NCBI GenBank assembly: GCA_013397935.1
Contig: VZRN01003162.1
Location: 287,228 to 351,227 of the forward strand
Direction: 5' to 3'
DNA from: Dasyornis broadbenti
Taxonomy: Eukaryota; Chordata; Aves; Passeriformes; Dasyornithidae
Length of the DNA: 64,000 nt
Under the pieces are notes generated by a model that was not told the DNA's origin, searched no databases, and was given only the letters and a program-made list of their open reading frames with translations. The position numbers and the translations under genes were made by a program. This document shows, piece by piece, positions 12,578 through 26,200 of this stretch (its first letter is position 1; every line of letters starts with the position of its first letter).

Positions 12578-12951
12578 GTGTAGCTTTTGTGTTCTGTTTC
12601 ATGAAAAATAAAGAGGGGAAAAAGGAAATGGAGGAAAGAGGCAAAAATGAAAAGGGAAAAGAAAAAAGGAAAAGGAAATAAAGTGAAAGGTGGTAGGAAC
12701 TGACTTACTGATTTACAGTTTAATTAATGGTGAAATAATTTGTTGAACATCAACAAGGTTTTAACACTGCCCTGAAGGACTATCTGGAAGCTCAATAGTG
12801 TGTTAAGACTATAACATGCTTCAGTGACCAAGATAAATCAACAGTCAACAAATCAGGGATGTGTATTTGAAAAATGGAAATCTGTTGGTTTCTGCTAAAT
12901 GCTGAAATAATCTGTATTGTGAATCAATATTATTGCTGTTTTCAATACCAC

Positions 12952-13020
12952 AAAAAAAAAAAAAAAAANNNNNNNNNNNNNNNNNNNNNNNNNNNNNNNN
13001 NNAAAAAAAAGAAAAAAAAG
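12952..13020. other. Poly(A) tract with a 34-N assembly gap
   Basis: 17 A residues precede 34 Ns (12969-13002), and A8-G-A8-G follows. The gap lies wholly within a homopolymer, so assembly or sequencing failed there. The true length of the A tract is unknown. Confidence 0.98.
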
Positions 13021-15780
13021 TAACTTATTACTTACTTGTTATCCCTTCCCTTGCAAAGCTGTTAACCCCACAAAGATGCTAGTGAGTTGAGAAAACCAGG
13101 AAGGAAAAAGAGCAAATGGCACAAAAGATCATTTCATTTGCTTGACTAGGCACATTAATGAATTCCACTAAGACTGGAAAAATGCAGTGAGCACCACAGC
13201 ATCATACATTGCTTTAGCTTGAGTGATTCAGAGTCTATGCCATTAAAATGTACAGTAAACTGTAATTAAGCAATTAGACATGAAAGAGCACAGGCTGGGC
13301 TGAAATAACGTTAGACCCCCAAATGCCTTGTTTGTTTTATGCCTATAGCAGTTTCAGCTTTAACTCTATTTCAAAATGACATATGCCCTGTCAGAGCTGT
13401 CTAACTGTGGTTATAAAAAGCTACCTCTTTTTCTTTCCTACCAAAAAGCAATTCTTTAAGTATTTTGTTCTTACACCCTTGTACAAATCCTTTCAGTTCT
13501 TGTTAACACATTTGCTGCTCACAGAAGCTGCCTTCCAGAAAGTGTGATGATGGCTAAGAGGCAGGAAATAAAGGGCAAAGACAGGAAAGCTTTCTTTAGC
13601 ATTAAAGTAAATAACAATTTAGCCTCCAGGATAGTTTTAGTATAGCCTGAAAAGGGTACCAACATGAAAAATTATTTTAATTAGGACTATAGGTAATTGT
13701 AAAACCTTATTGGAAGAGACAGATTCTCTGCACCCCTCAGATGAGAATGCAAAATATATAAATGTGGAACTCAGATGAAGGACATAAAGACAGACATAAC
13801 AAGGTAAAGTAAACTATTAGGGACAGTCATGACTATATCTCATTTTTACAATTTTTCCAGTAATTCCCTGATGTAAAAAAAATCCAGGTCTCACAAAGGC
13901 TCAATGATGAAGTCTAACCTATTTGCAGCAGCAAAGTGAACAATGGAATACATTTTAGTAAAAGAAAGAAGAGATCAATACAGGAATCTTACAACAAAAC
14001 ACTTCACAGATGAGAGCTTAAAAACAAACCCCCAAAAATCCAACAGAGTTTAGAAAAACCTGTCACAGTGGGATCTTTAAGCACTAGCTTTCACATTTTC
14101 ATTTGTATGCTAACTTATTTTTAGGATCTTATGTGGTATCCTAAAGCATATTTCTTTTGGTAGAAACAGGTATGTATATATTATAAAAATTATGATTGCA
14201 GAAGAGCTACTAATCACTTTTATTTCCAAGAGAACAAAACATGTAGATCTTTAGGTTTTATTTTTTTCCTTCTCCATTCTTTTTTCAAGAGTATGTCTTT
14301 CAGGAATTAAAACAAGATATTAAAATAGGCACTAAAGGCTTCTAAAGTAATGAATGAGATGTGATTTAGGGGAAAAAATCCACACAAACCAACCTCATCA
14401 AATTTTAAAAGTAGAAAAAAACAAGTCTATAAGGAGCGTCATAATGGGTTTCACATCTGAAGCAGCTGGTGCTAAACACCAAAAGGGTCAAAATCTAGAG
14501 AAACTGAACACTGGCTTGATTCAATGCCACAAATTTTACTGTATGACGCCTTCTTCCCGGTTTTCAGCATTCGCTGTTGATCATAGGCAGTGTAAGACCT
14601 TCCTCCACACTCGGACAACACAGGGAGCTCGTGATCAGCAAAAGCAAACAGGGTTTGTGAGGTACCAAAACCCTCCCTCCTCTCTGCATAACAGAAAAAA
14701 TGTCTGTGCAGGCTCCAAGACAGGACTTTATTCCCAACAAAGTAACTGTCATAGAAAGCAAATGAATCTGAACCTTTCTACCCTTTTTGTAGCCCACACA
14801 CACAAATTTCTTCAAATAGGTTATTCATTATTCTATGGGGAATCTTCCAGAGCAGTCCTAACCTCTGTGCAGAGTCAGCTTCACAGTGAAGAAATTAGTG
14901 ACATTTGCGAGATCATGACATACTTCGGAGACAGAGAACTCCCATTTTTTTCTACTCCAGTGACTGTCTAATCATGTTCCTGCCAAAAATCTGTTTTCCT
15001 CTTCCCAGGTTTTCTGTTCTTCCTTTAAAAATTACAATCACATTTGAGTCAAAGATTTAACACAGTTGAGTTTACAGGTTGGTCTTGAGAATAGTCATTT
15101 ACCCATTTAAACTCTTCAATTTAATTTTTCTTTTTCCCTCCAAAACTTTTTGTCATATTTCTTCCAAGTAATTTTGAAAAAGAAAATAAAAAGGGAATAT
15201 GGAATATTTTATATTTGGATTTTAGCATACGTAAATCTGTCAGCAAAAACACAAGCTTCAGTTTGCTGATATCTTTCCAAAATAAAGAGATGAAAGTAAA
15301 TGTAAAGGTTACGAAAGCATTTGGCTCAGCAGACTTGCAGACTCATGTCCTCTGTTTTTCAGAACAGGAGGAATGTGGCTAGTGGCCAGGACATTTGTCA
15401 GACAAACTCCATCAACAACCATAACTCAGTGAGCCACATGTGTGCAATCTAATAATCCTGGCAGATGAATATTATGTAACACTGAAGTTGGTGCACTTGC
15501 GGTACAGAAGAATTTATCTGTAATCATGATTTGTTTATAGTTTGAGAAGACATAATTATGAGATTGGTACAGCATGATAAACCAAACTTTTTTTCCCTTT
15601 ATTTTAAAAAGACAAATATCAAGCACCAAAACCAGCAGAAAGGATAAGCGACTAATAAGAATTATGTCCTATAAGCAAACCAATAGGAGCCAGTGTGATT
15701 TTTCGTAGACATATAAGGGGTCATCAGAACATGATATAACATATCAGAAAAACCCTAGAACTGTTATGCAGAGATTAATT
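13021..15780. other. Single-copy noncoding stretch with one long open frame
   Basis: No repeat family is recognised. It contains the 205-codon frame at 14354-14971, listed separately. The rest is AT-rich sequence without visible features. Confidence 0.45.
14354..14971 (+). other. Uncharacterised 205-codon open reading frame
   Basis: This is the longest open frame outside the microsatellite. It opens with MRCDLGEKIHTN directly after an in-frame TGA at 14351-14353 and ends PVTV. I recognise no domain, signal peptide, membrane segment or repeat-derived motif. The residues are rich in S, Q, H, T and C and look unstructured. The start context is poor, with T at -3 and A at +4. No TATA box or poly(A) signal is convincingly placed. 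It may be a chance frame, part of a noncoding transcript, or a fragment of a forgotten element. There is no evidence that it is translated. Confidence 0.15.
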
Positions 15781-16000
15781 ACCTCTGAGGGTCTTGTGGC
15801 CCAATCCCTCACTCAAACCAGGATCGGTCTTGTGATTTTTTCCTGAAAATCCAACCAGATTTCTTTTGTTGTGACTTGTGTCCATTTCTACTTGTCCTAT
15901 CAACTTTCATTTTTAGCTGCAGACAGCTGTGAGATCCTCCCTCACCCTTTTTTCTTAGAATTCAACAATCCCAAGCCCCTCAGCCTCCTCTCACCTTTTC
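15781..16000 (-). mobile_element. Old CR1 3'-end remnant, minus strand
   Basis: Read as plus-strand text, this matches the reverse complement of CR1 3' sequence in order: a TGGCCCAATCCCTCACTCAA block (relatives: TGGTCCAACCCCCTGCTCAA), TGTGTCCATTTCTACTTGTC (relatives: TGTGCCCATTGCCTCTTGTC), GTGAGATCCTCCCTCA, and CAACAATCCCAAGCCCCTCA (relatives: GAACAATCCCAGCTCCCTCA). Segments of the 3' end are missing between the blocks. Divergence is high and no frame survives. Confidence 0.75.
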
Positions 16001-19000
16001 CTTCTCCTTTTTCTTCCAAAATAAGCTCTCTACCAATAAATCTTCATAAAGAGTGGCTCTTGAAAGGCAGGAAAAGCCAACACAAACTTACCTAATTCCT
16101 AAGTATGCTTTATTTCTGAATACACAGTTAAACTATTTATGAAAGACAACTTGTCTTCAGCAAGTGCACAGAGCTGGTACATTATTTAATGCAGGGCCTC
16201 TCTTATGCTGTTTCCAGAGCTAGGTGACAGGCAGAGACTGAGGAAGCGGGTGGCCCGGAGCCTGACCTGCAAGACCACTAAACAGAATTTTCAGGTCACT
16301 GTCACCAGAGCCACCCTTCTCTCTCTCCCCCTCCCGGTCGCATGGTCTTGCCCCATTGCCCTTTTCTTGACTCTGACTTTAGCCTGTAATACAGAATTTA
16401 TCCCTGCTTGATTTTAGAATTAGGCAAAAATCTAGACATCAGAATTTCTCAAAACCACACTCTGACACACTGCACATGCAGAATGCCATTACTGCTCTCA
16501 GCACATTAAAAAAAAAAAAAAAAAAAGAAAAAAGAAAAAAGAAAAAAAATCTCCAAATCCTGTTTTGACTGGAGAGATTGTCTCATATATAAAACAGACC
16601 ATATATAAGCCTGTCTCCCATGGACCTCTTATTCCCATTCCCTTATGACAGAATCCTGTACAGCCTATGCTTTGGGTGGAGAATGAAGGACAAGAATGTG
16701 GGAGAGCCACACAACTTCACTACCACAACTTTGGCTAAGGAAGGAGAAACGTCTCCCTTCCACCCAGGTCACACATGTTTGCCTGCACATATGATTAAGT
16801 ACATCTCCAGAGGTGTTCTGACTCCTAAGTATGTTCAAGGCCACCTTTTCTTCCCTACCTTAAAGCTCAGCATGGATTTTGTAGAAACAAGGGTAAAGAA
16901 AAAAGTCATAAAGTTATTTTAAGAGGTGCTTGAGTAACCTGAGCTATATACCAGTTGCAGATTTGGTGCCATCCTCTCCTCATACTGGTTCCCACAGGGA
17001 CATACCAAGGCTTCCTCTCAACAAAGGCAAAACTCAGTTTTGCCATATCAGTAACCAAAAGCCTATTGCTGGAGTCAAAGGGCTCAGCTTGGATGACTGG
17101 TAGAAAGGGCAACAAGCACAGGGAGTTGGGCTTTGTCCTCCCACTGCCTGTTGCGCCAGTCCTGTTGAAATCTTTATGCCAGATTTTGACTTCTTAGCTG
17201 GTCAACAAACAAAATGTTCTTTAGCCTCAAACCTCTGCAATAAAATATTTGAGATGTGTGTCATCTCACCTTGTAAATTAATATAAGATGTCTTGGTGAG
17301 AACATGAGAATGTTGATTAGTCTGCTAAGATAACTACACAAATAGAGACAGACTGGATACAAAAACACATTCTTAGGTGCTCTTAAATTATTCCAGAGAA
17401 AATTTTATAATATTTACTATTATGTTACGAATTTTGCACCATGCTTTTTTCTATCTGTCCTGAAAAATTATTAAGAACCCAGCTCTATGTAGCTTTATGG
17501 TAGCTCTCGCTCAGCTAAATAATTGAATTTAGTTTTTAATTTGTGGTTTGTGGATCTGAAGCTCTATGAACTCCATCCAAGTGGCTCTCAATAGGTAATT
17601 AAAAAAGAAAACCAATAAAATTAGATTAGTTGCACAATCAGTCAGCAGTCATTAGAAAGACATAGTAGCCCATAAATTTATGGTGTTAAAAACCTTGACT
17701 TTACTGGGTCTTCACTGTCTAGTGCATCAGGTAGATGAGCAGGATTATTTAAAAAAAAAAAACAGCCAAAGGAGAGAAATGCAATTCATCTCTTTACAGC
17801 ACTGCTTTTGAAGACATGCTAATCTCTCCGTCACTGCCTCACAGTGCAATATGACCAAATTTTGGTATTTGCTACAATGCAGAGGGGCATCTCGTGCAAG
17901 GAGTTGAGGACATCCACATAGCAGAATTTTTGTCACATTTTCTCTCACCACCTTCAGAGAATTTGACTCCTCTTCAAATAAAAAAAATAAAAATCAGTGT
18001 TATTACAAATACAGAGGAGGTAAAATCAAAGCAAGATTATTACATTCTAGCAATTTATTTTCTGAGTAAACCAGAGCCATGTCAGACTGCTAACAATGTA
18101 AGCACACAGACAGCCCTGGAATTAGAATGGAGGAAACAAGTACTCCTGTCTTCCAGAGCAGACAAAAATGTAATCTTCTTTTATTAATAGGCCAGATTTC
18201 CCTGCACTTATCACAACTGGAGCAATAAAATTTCATACTGTGAACAATCACACATTGGAAGTTTTTAATTATAATCTGAAATTTTGGAGTTACTAGATTC
18301 TTTAATTAAATATTCTTCTAATGCCTTTAGGTTATCACTGACCAGTAGAATTCTCATAGCTCAAATACAACTGTTTGAGGGATCTGAGCTATCCCAGCTC
18401 CTAAATGAGTTGTCATATAATTACAAAAGCCACAAGTGAGACCATCGATCATCCCATATATTTACCGATGAACTGTGAGCAACACAATCCCACAGAGAGC
18501 AGCATTGAAAGAAGAAGCTGGGCAGACAGCAGGCCAGACATGAGTGCAAACCAGAAACTTTCAATTTACATCTGGAATTGTTATTGTCCACAGTTTATAC
18601 TCATTCAAAACTTCCATCCAGCCTTGGCAAGCACAGAATTGATAGAAAACAAAAAGGATGCAGTGCCATGACTCCTACAAGATGCTGGAGAAATCCAAAG
18701 GCCAGTTTTGCTTTTTTCGTTGATTAATACCTCAAAGCAATCCTTTCAATATAGGAGGGCTTCAACAAATGTTTTGTTATGATTATGCATCACTTTAGAA
18801 ATCTCTGAAAAATAAAATGGGTAAATGAAGTCATGTAAGCCAGGACATTGTCTCTCCCACCTGCCATGAAGGAGTTTCACAGTGATGCCGAGGGCAAATG
18901 TCAGTGTGCCTGCACGCAGAACATGCTGTGCATTATTAACACTTTGCAATGGCACAACTGATTAAGAGCTCACTACCACAAACTGCTTATTCACAGAAAT

Positions 19001-22000
19001 AATTGCTATTCAGATAAGAAAGCCTAATGAAAACAATGGATCTACTAAGGTGCTCACAAGGACTAAAGTCAGAGCAAGACTCTTCTACAAATGAGAAGCT
19101 AAAAACAACCTAAAGCAGTCTGGCTATTCTCTGCCTTCAAGAATAGTGACACATAGTCCTGGAGCAAGAAAGTAAAGTCTTAGTTTTAGGTCAGGTGTTT
19201 CCTTGATCATATTTTGTGCTCTATTGTGCAAGAAATACCCATGACTTTGCTAAGCTGTAGGTGGACAACAGTCCCTGACAGATTTAGCAATTTCTAGCGA
19301 ACACTGTGGCAAATTACGCAATAATAAAATAATTTTTTATATCCTTTTCACATTGAAATAATCTGATTGCGAAATGTGACAATATCTTAAAAATAAACTT
19401 TTTTTTTCCATTTTATACTGCAATAACAAGAAATGAGATACAAAAACAAGATATGCTACAGGATTATAATAACTATGTCCTTTTGCATTTTGCAATACTG
19501 GAAATAGGAATTCCTATTGCAATGCTTCAATTCTATTACTCACTGCTATTTCAACAAGTGCTTTAACAGAGCACACAGCAAAGATGGCTGACTTGTGGCT
19601 TCCAAACCAGAGTTCTCTTGTGACAATCACAAAGCACACACCTGCCTGCTATAAAGGTGGGAATATAAGCCACCAGCCAGAAAAAAACCTGTGAGTATCA
19701 AGAGGGAGCTGCTGAGGCCAGGTTTGCAGGGTTACACAGAGCACAGCAGCTCGCCCCAATCAGCCGAGTCCCCAGCACACCATGCAGCGTCAGCCATGTC
19801 ATTGCTTCTTGCCTTTGAGACACACACAAACTTTATCCTCCTCTTGCCTTTCTGAATCAAATTCTGTGCAACTTGTGGCCACATTAAATTTCTTTGGCTA
19901 TTGTAGAACCAGAAACAATCTGAAGTGTATCTAACATTGGGATTGAGAAATGACACTTCTGTAAAAATCTTTTACCATTAGAATTTCATTCACGGACACA
20001 TCATGCTCTGCAACTCAATATGGGTGATGAGTGTTAACTTTAAAACAAAAAGTTTGCAACAAGATAATCAGTTGCATAATTTAGCAAGTAAAGTTCTGGC
20101 ACAGTCTTCCCCAGATCCACAGGCATTATTTCTATTGATGTAGATGAGAACAAAGTACACACAGAAAGTTGAATGAAAAAAAGTAATCATTTTGCAAAAT
20201 CATAGAATATTTATCATATTCTGCTGGATATGTTAATGTAGATTCCACACAGCAGTCATGGATTTTCATTTTCACAGTCTATGCCATGTTAATATCCATA
20301 TTTTTCTGCCTCTAGGTTTAGCATTTGGCAGTAAGCCATTAAACCGTGAAACACAAAGGAAAAAGCAAAACAAAAGCATCCTCAGAGTCTCTACAATCAG
20401 CAGTGCAGACTTTGCCAGATGGAGCACATGATACGGTCAATGAAGGTGCAGAAGGTGAAAAAATTAATCTGAGGGAATCAACAGGATGCCTGACACCAGA
20501 GTGCTCCCCAAAATCTCTTGTGTCAGCTTCAGCTGTCCATGCCGAGTCAAGTTCACATGGTGGATATGCACTAATTATGTGTCTCTCTCTCTGCAGTTGC
20601 TGAATTTATTGATTGTTTTTACTGTGCTCATTTCATTTCTTTTCCACTATTTAGTTTGGCCAAGAAGTCTTCACTTCAACCACTTTGAATTGCAAATTAC
20701 AGCTCACAAAACCCAAACCTCTTACGTTGTTTCCTGTGAATTTCCACATTGTTTCTAAAAGCATCAAAAAATGCACTTTCTTGAGCATTCTTACCACCTT
20801 AATTCCATCTGCAGCATTGCTTGCACAGTGCATCTACAATTATTTCCGGATTTTCCAGGCTTACAGCCTTCTACTATTCCCCCCACAGTGCTGTGGCTGC
20901 ATTTTTCATCTTCTTTCAAGATCCACAGGAGATGAAAGGGAAGAAGTACATAGTCCAGGACAACAACAGATTTCTTCAAGACAGACTTCTGTGGCTATAA
21001 ATATATTCTGTCTTCAATATTCAGTTATCAGCTTTGGAAAGCCTGGATATTTAGTCTAATTCCTATAGCAAGGGCTGATTTTGGGGTGCTTGTACTACAG
21101 TCTCAGATTTTTCCTGACAAATTATAGAACAAAGAAAGTAATTTATCTTTTGGTAAAAATCTTACAGGTAATAACTTTGAACTGATGGAGTCAGCTTTCA
21201 TTCCCACATGGCATGTATGTGTTTGTGAGCAAGTTTATGCAGAGAAGAAGAAAGGCTTGCAACCATTGTGTTATTTAGAAGGTTCACACTTGCTCACTGC
21301 AGTTTCCTATTTTTGTTTTTAACTCTGATCCATGTTCTTCCTCTTAAAACTTCTGCAAATTCCTCAGAGAGCCTGTGACCCCTTTGCAGCAGAGCAAAGG
21401 TCAGAGAGACCTAGAAGCTCTCTGGCTGGGCACATGAACAACTGCAAGCAGTATTATTACTCCTGGTGATGTCATAACTCATGTAAGAAGGGCAATCTTG
21501 GAATTAGTGGTTCCACCGGTGTTCTCAGTCAAACACACTGGAGGCAGAGGGTAGCAAGACTTATTAACTGGTTTAACGATGCCCTGCCATTATTTCAGAA
21601 GTACTTTTGCTTACTATGAACGCCTGAGGGAACCAGCATGGTTTTCCATGGAACAGGACAGTCTGCTCAGACAGCATATCCTTCCAGACTCCTCCACAAG
21701 CACAACCTGTTCAGCCTGTTGCTCTGAAAGAAAAAATTTTCCTGGAATTTATCCCTCTTCTCTATATCTCTCCTACTTGTCAGGACTTCACCTAAACTGA
21801 AAAAAAACCTAGGAATCAGATTCTAGTCAAAATTACTCTTCAAAAGACAAGCACAACATAGCACCTCTCCTTTCTCAAACCCTCTGCAACAGAAGATCAT
21901 GAATTCTTTCTTCTAAACATCCTAACAGTCCCATAAATGTGGCAGGATATATAGTCTGAAGTCTTATCAGAGGAATTCAGTTTTTTCAGTGGTTGGATTT

Positions 22001-24308
22001 TTTGGGGTTTTTTTTGTAACTATTGGTGAGGTGAGTTCAGTGAAAAGGAAATTTTAAAAAAGGAAGGTATTCGGAATCTATCTGATTCAACAGTTGACAT
22101 TTCTATTCTTTTCCACAGCATCTAGATATTTGTACTTTTAATCTTGTTTTAAGAAGTCTGCCTTAGTGCTGGGAAGAAACCTGTGGGCAAGGTATATCCT
22201 TCAAATTTTACTCTTTCTTAGCTGTCACATACTGGCAGCAGTTGATCGAGAAATCAATGGCAGCAACAACATCTGCCTTTTGTAACACCAATCCTCATAC
22301 AGAAGTGGAAAATGCATATATAAAACCTCTAAAGAAATTATCTCTTGTTTCATCTTCCCCTTTATAGATTTGTTGGCCTATAGAACAATCAAACTTTGCA
22401 GAAATGCTGACTAATTCACCTTGTATTTAAAATTCCTGATTTAAACCAGCTATAAGCCCAAATGCAACAATAACAATTATTTGTTGCCTTGGAAACAGAT
22501 GAACTATGCATTTATGCCTTTCTCTGGGTGTATGCTTTTTCCTATAGTGCTGTACCGCAGGCCTACCAAAGCTTGTAATTTACCAGTTGCAATGAACATT
22601 ACCTTCTGCAATTCAGTTACTTATCAACAGCTGATGGCCAATTTCTTTTTAACAAAGGCACAGATGACTTTTGTCAAGTCTGTCTCTGACCAGTGTCACT
22701 TAAATTTTTACCAAATAATGTAGGGTTTTTTCCCCAGCAAATATAAAAATGGATAATTTTTTTCCTTTTTATAAAATAAAGTATTTGCTAATATTTATTA
22801 TTTATCCTCTTCATATCCAGAAATTCTTTGGCTTGGCAAACTGAGCTAACAGTATGTTGGAGGACATTCCTAAACAATTTCTTTATACTTACTTTCATAT
22901 ACTTTAAAAGTTTTCGCCTTCCGTACAGTGTACTTGCGACTCTATTGGCAAAAAGAAGTAGAATGTCCTTTACATTACTTACACATAAATCATACCAGAC
23001 AAGCTACAGAAATATCAATTAAAATCACTGGTGTCAGAACAGACTAACCTCACGAGTCTCTCAGATTATCAAAGTACCCTTAACATTCAGTCTAAATACA
23101 CTCCTACCAACCAATTTAGCACAGAAACGTATTTGCCTTATTAGCCAAACAATAATAAACTGCCTGATTTCTGAGTAAAAGGTAAATCATTAAATGTACC
23201 AACCAGATCTCACTATTACACCAATCAACAATGCTTCCTATAAAAAAGGCATCTAAGAAGTCTACATCCAGTTTTGCTTTTTGCTTTCTCCACCCAATTT
23301 ATCTAAAAACAGAAGAGTAGACAACACTTTCCCATTTTCTGAGAGGCAGACACATGAACTGCAGACAGGCTTGCCCTGCTCCACCGAGAGCTCAGGCAGA
23401 GGTACCAGTGGGAGTGGGGAAGCCTCAGGGTACCTGCTGATGCTGGCACCTGTGCAAAGACAATCCACCAAAAGGGGGTAGAAAGTTCCCTGCAAAGAAC
23501 TTTGTGGAAAACTGGGCCAAGATTTAAATAATACCTGGACCTCCCAGAAGGCATTACGTTACTTAAAAACATGAAGAACCAAAAACCTAATTAGATTTGT
23601 AGCACAGTGTTCAGGCTCCCCAGGTCCAGGTGAGGAGCTTTATAGCTAAGGCTGAAAAGCTACAGAATGCCATTTTACTACTGCTCCATGGCTGCCTTCT
23701 CAGAATACAGTGTTATTATATTAATAGCAGCAATACCTAAAGTTTCAGAAGATCTTTTCTTTGTAATCTGAATGGTTTTTATTAATGGCATTTATTATTG
23801 TGACATGTATGATAAAGTAAGGATCCTGAAGAGTACAAAGCCTTTGACTGAGATGTACAAATAAACCTAGCAGTCAGCTTTCAAGTTCACATGCTATGGA
23901 AATGACTCAATATATTTATGATTTTATTAAGACAGAAAATGCCTTGATATATGCACAGTATAAAATCCTCGCTTTTCTTCCCTGCCCATTATTCATCTAG
24001 ATTTCCAAAGGTACTTTATGGGAAATTATTCTAAACAGCAGGTGATTCTGTACCTAATACTGATAAAGAAGAAGAAAGCAATTTCCCAACAGTCCCCAGC
24101 CATCAATCCTTTTGAAAAATAAGCTTGACCGTAAGCTTAAGGCACTACGCCTGAACTAGAAAATACCCAAAGGGCATTCCAAGCTATGCCGGAGCAACTG
24201 GCATTTCTTATGGGAAATGTGATTTTTAAAAACTTGTTATTTGAAACAGTTTTTTAGTAAGGTAATAATTACCTAATGTGTACACAAAAGAAGAAAAAAT
24301 ATATATTT
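16001..24308. other. Single-copy noncoding stretch
   Basis: Over 8 kb without a recognisable gene or interspersed repeat. A TATA-like sequence at about 19651 sits upstream of a 50-codon frame at 19782 (see findings). The frame at 20346-20603 has a hydrophilic, S/E/K-rich translation but begins at GTG after an in-frame stop and has no acceptor at its edge, so I do not call an exon. Confidence 0.45.
16508..16549. repeat. A-rich simple repeat
   Basis: A19 followed by GAAAAAA-type units. No retroelement was recognised immediately upstream, so it cannot be called a LINE or SINE tail. Confidence 0.95.
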
Positions 24309-24344
24309 TCTAATTATATCTAATCTATCTAATTATCTAATTAG
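24309..24344. repeat. Imperfect (TCTAAT)n microsatellite
   Basis: Degenerate TCTAAT/TCTA units, flanked on the left by ATATATATTT. Confidence 0.8.
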
Positions 24345-25554
24345 TTTCCTTTTTTTCAGGAAAAAATCTCACCCCTCTAAATGAGATCAATCAAGTTTTC
24401 TCTCTGCACTAGGATTTTTTTGATGATCAGGTCTGACTATCAGTTATGTTGATTTGTGAAGAAACTGAAAACTGAAAACATGGTGAAAATATAAAACATT
24501 GACCTCTCAGAAAGTACTGTTGTACTGTTACATACTCTCCAATGCATATTGATCACCACCTTGCCTACTTCAATAGGAAAACATAATGAAATTTAAGTTG
24601 AGTAGGGTACTTGCTATTTTTCACAGCTTTGGATTCTCTGCAGCAAACAATGGCCCCAGTTGATATCAACACCATTAATATAAAAAGATACTCAACAACA
24701 AAAGTCAAGGACAGAAGGTGGCTCTTCAGTTTGATTCTGCCTTTTTTCCTGGACAAAACTGCTGCTAACATCAGAGAATCCAAGAAGATGTTAATGCAAA
24801 ACAGATTGGCGTTTTGAATGACAATCATTTTAGCCAGATAAATTTCTCCATAAGTGGGATCTGCAGAGGTATCATATTCCAGATAAAAGGGCTATGATTT
24901 TTGCACAGATGTGCAACTGATTATTATGGGCACCCCAGATAACTCAGAACCCTCTGCTTTTGTCCAGATCATATCACAGGTCAGGTAAGGAGAACACAAA
25001 ACACCTACCACTAAGAAAGACGACAGTAAAACATTCTGTCTATCTCTGTGGTGGAGTACTCAAACTAAGAAAAACGGATAGATTTTTCATAAAATAAAAA
25101 GGATCCAAACTATGATTTGCTAAATGCAATAAAAATGTCCAAGTCTTTAAGAGCAAAAATAGTACCCACACCTTCCCTTTTGGAGTTTCTCTTAACCACT
25201 ATGAGTTGCTGAATTTATGTTCCCCTGATTTCACCAAGGCAGTATTCACTAAAGAAGGTATTCTAGTCAGTAAAGCCTCTCAGAAATTCCTTACCTGCAT
25301 GTAATTATCTAATCTGCTTACTCCTATCATTTCTACTACCCTTATTGCTAATTATTTTCTAACGAAAATCAAGGGACACTTCAAGAAGAATAATTTCCTT
25401 CACTTGTCAGCTCCTTTTCCCTTTCCCTTTCATTATCCCTCCCTAATGCCTGCTGCTCCAAACATTCCTCCCAGCACAACTATCTCAGAGCTCCTGGCTG
25501 AAATTTTAGTGAAATGAAATCTTTACCACCCTTGCAACATTTTTCTGACCCATT
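24345..25554. other. Single-copy noncoding stretch
   Basis: No exon, RNA or repeat signal recognised. Confidence 0.45.
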
Positions 25555-25785
25555 TAAGACTTTATACATTTTTAAATTTTTTATCTATTTATATATACAA
25601 ATATATAATAATTACGTATTGATATATTATTAATCATTCTATTTATTATAAATATAATATAGACTTATATTCTATAAAATATATGCAATGAATTATTTCT
25701 TTATGTATAAATATTATACATATATGTGAATATTATTATCTATATAAATATATATATATTTATATTCTAATACTTCATTTATACA
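25555..25785. repeat. AT-rich island with 24-bp palindrome
   Basis: About 230 bases almost wholly A and T, with many TATA/ATAT steps. A perfect 24-base palindrome lies at 25742-25765. Such DNA melts easily and can act as a matrix-attachment-like or fragile sequence; that role is only inferred. Confidence 0.85.
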
Positions 25786-25936
25786 GTGCCAAAATCTAGA
25801 TTGATTTTTAAGGAAAATGAAAGAGTGATTTAACGTTGCTTCAGTTATTAAATACCTTCTTGTAATTGGGACAAAGAGAATATTTTGCTGGCCATGAGAA
25901 TTTTGCTTGGTTTAGATGGGTGGCAAAAAGCTTTCA

Positions 25937-26166
25937 TTTTCTTTTGAAACTAGAAATTGGGAAGCATTTCCTTACTGAGAGAGGGTGGTGGAACACTGGA
26001 ACGGAGCTCTTAGAGAGGTGGCCAATGCCCCAAGCCTGTCAACATTTAAGAGGCATTTGAATGATACCTTTAATAACACACTTTAACTTGTCCAGCCCCA
26101 AATGGGTCAGGCAGTTGGACTTGGTAATCGTTGTAGGTCCCTTCCAACTGGCACTATTCTAATCTA
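25937..26166 (+). mobile_element. CR1 3' end, plus strand
   Basis: This is a 5'-truncated CR1 holding the reverse-transcriptase C-terminus and the 3' UTR. The translation starts KLEIGKHFLTER, matching the CR1 LxIRKNFLTERVVEHWN block. Then two extra bases in the GAGAGAGGG run shift the frame, although the DNA continues to match (GTGGTGGAACACTGGAAC; relatives have the same). The 3' part reads GTAGGTCCCTTCCAACTGGC followed by ACTATTCTAATCT, a degenerate octamer tail. It lies about 150 bases after the AT island and is followed by a TAAA microsatellite. Confidence 0.85.
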
Positions 26167-26176
26167 AATAATATGT

Positions 26177-26200
26177 TAAATAAATAAATAAGTAAATAAA
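26177..26200. repeat. (TAAA)n microsatellite beside CR1 tail
   Basis: TAAATAAATAAATAAGTAAA type units start about 10 bases after the CR1 3' end. It may have grown from the element's tail or target site. Confidence 0.85.

Noticed and set aside
20343..20603. Hydrophilic, exon-like translation
   Set aside because: An in-frame stop precedes it, there is no ATG at its start, and no acceptor or donor pair frames it; composition alone is not enough.
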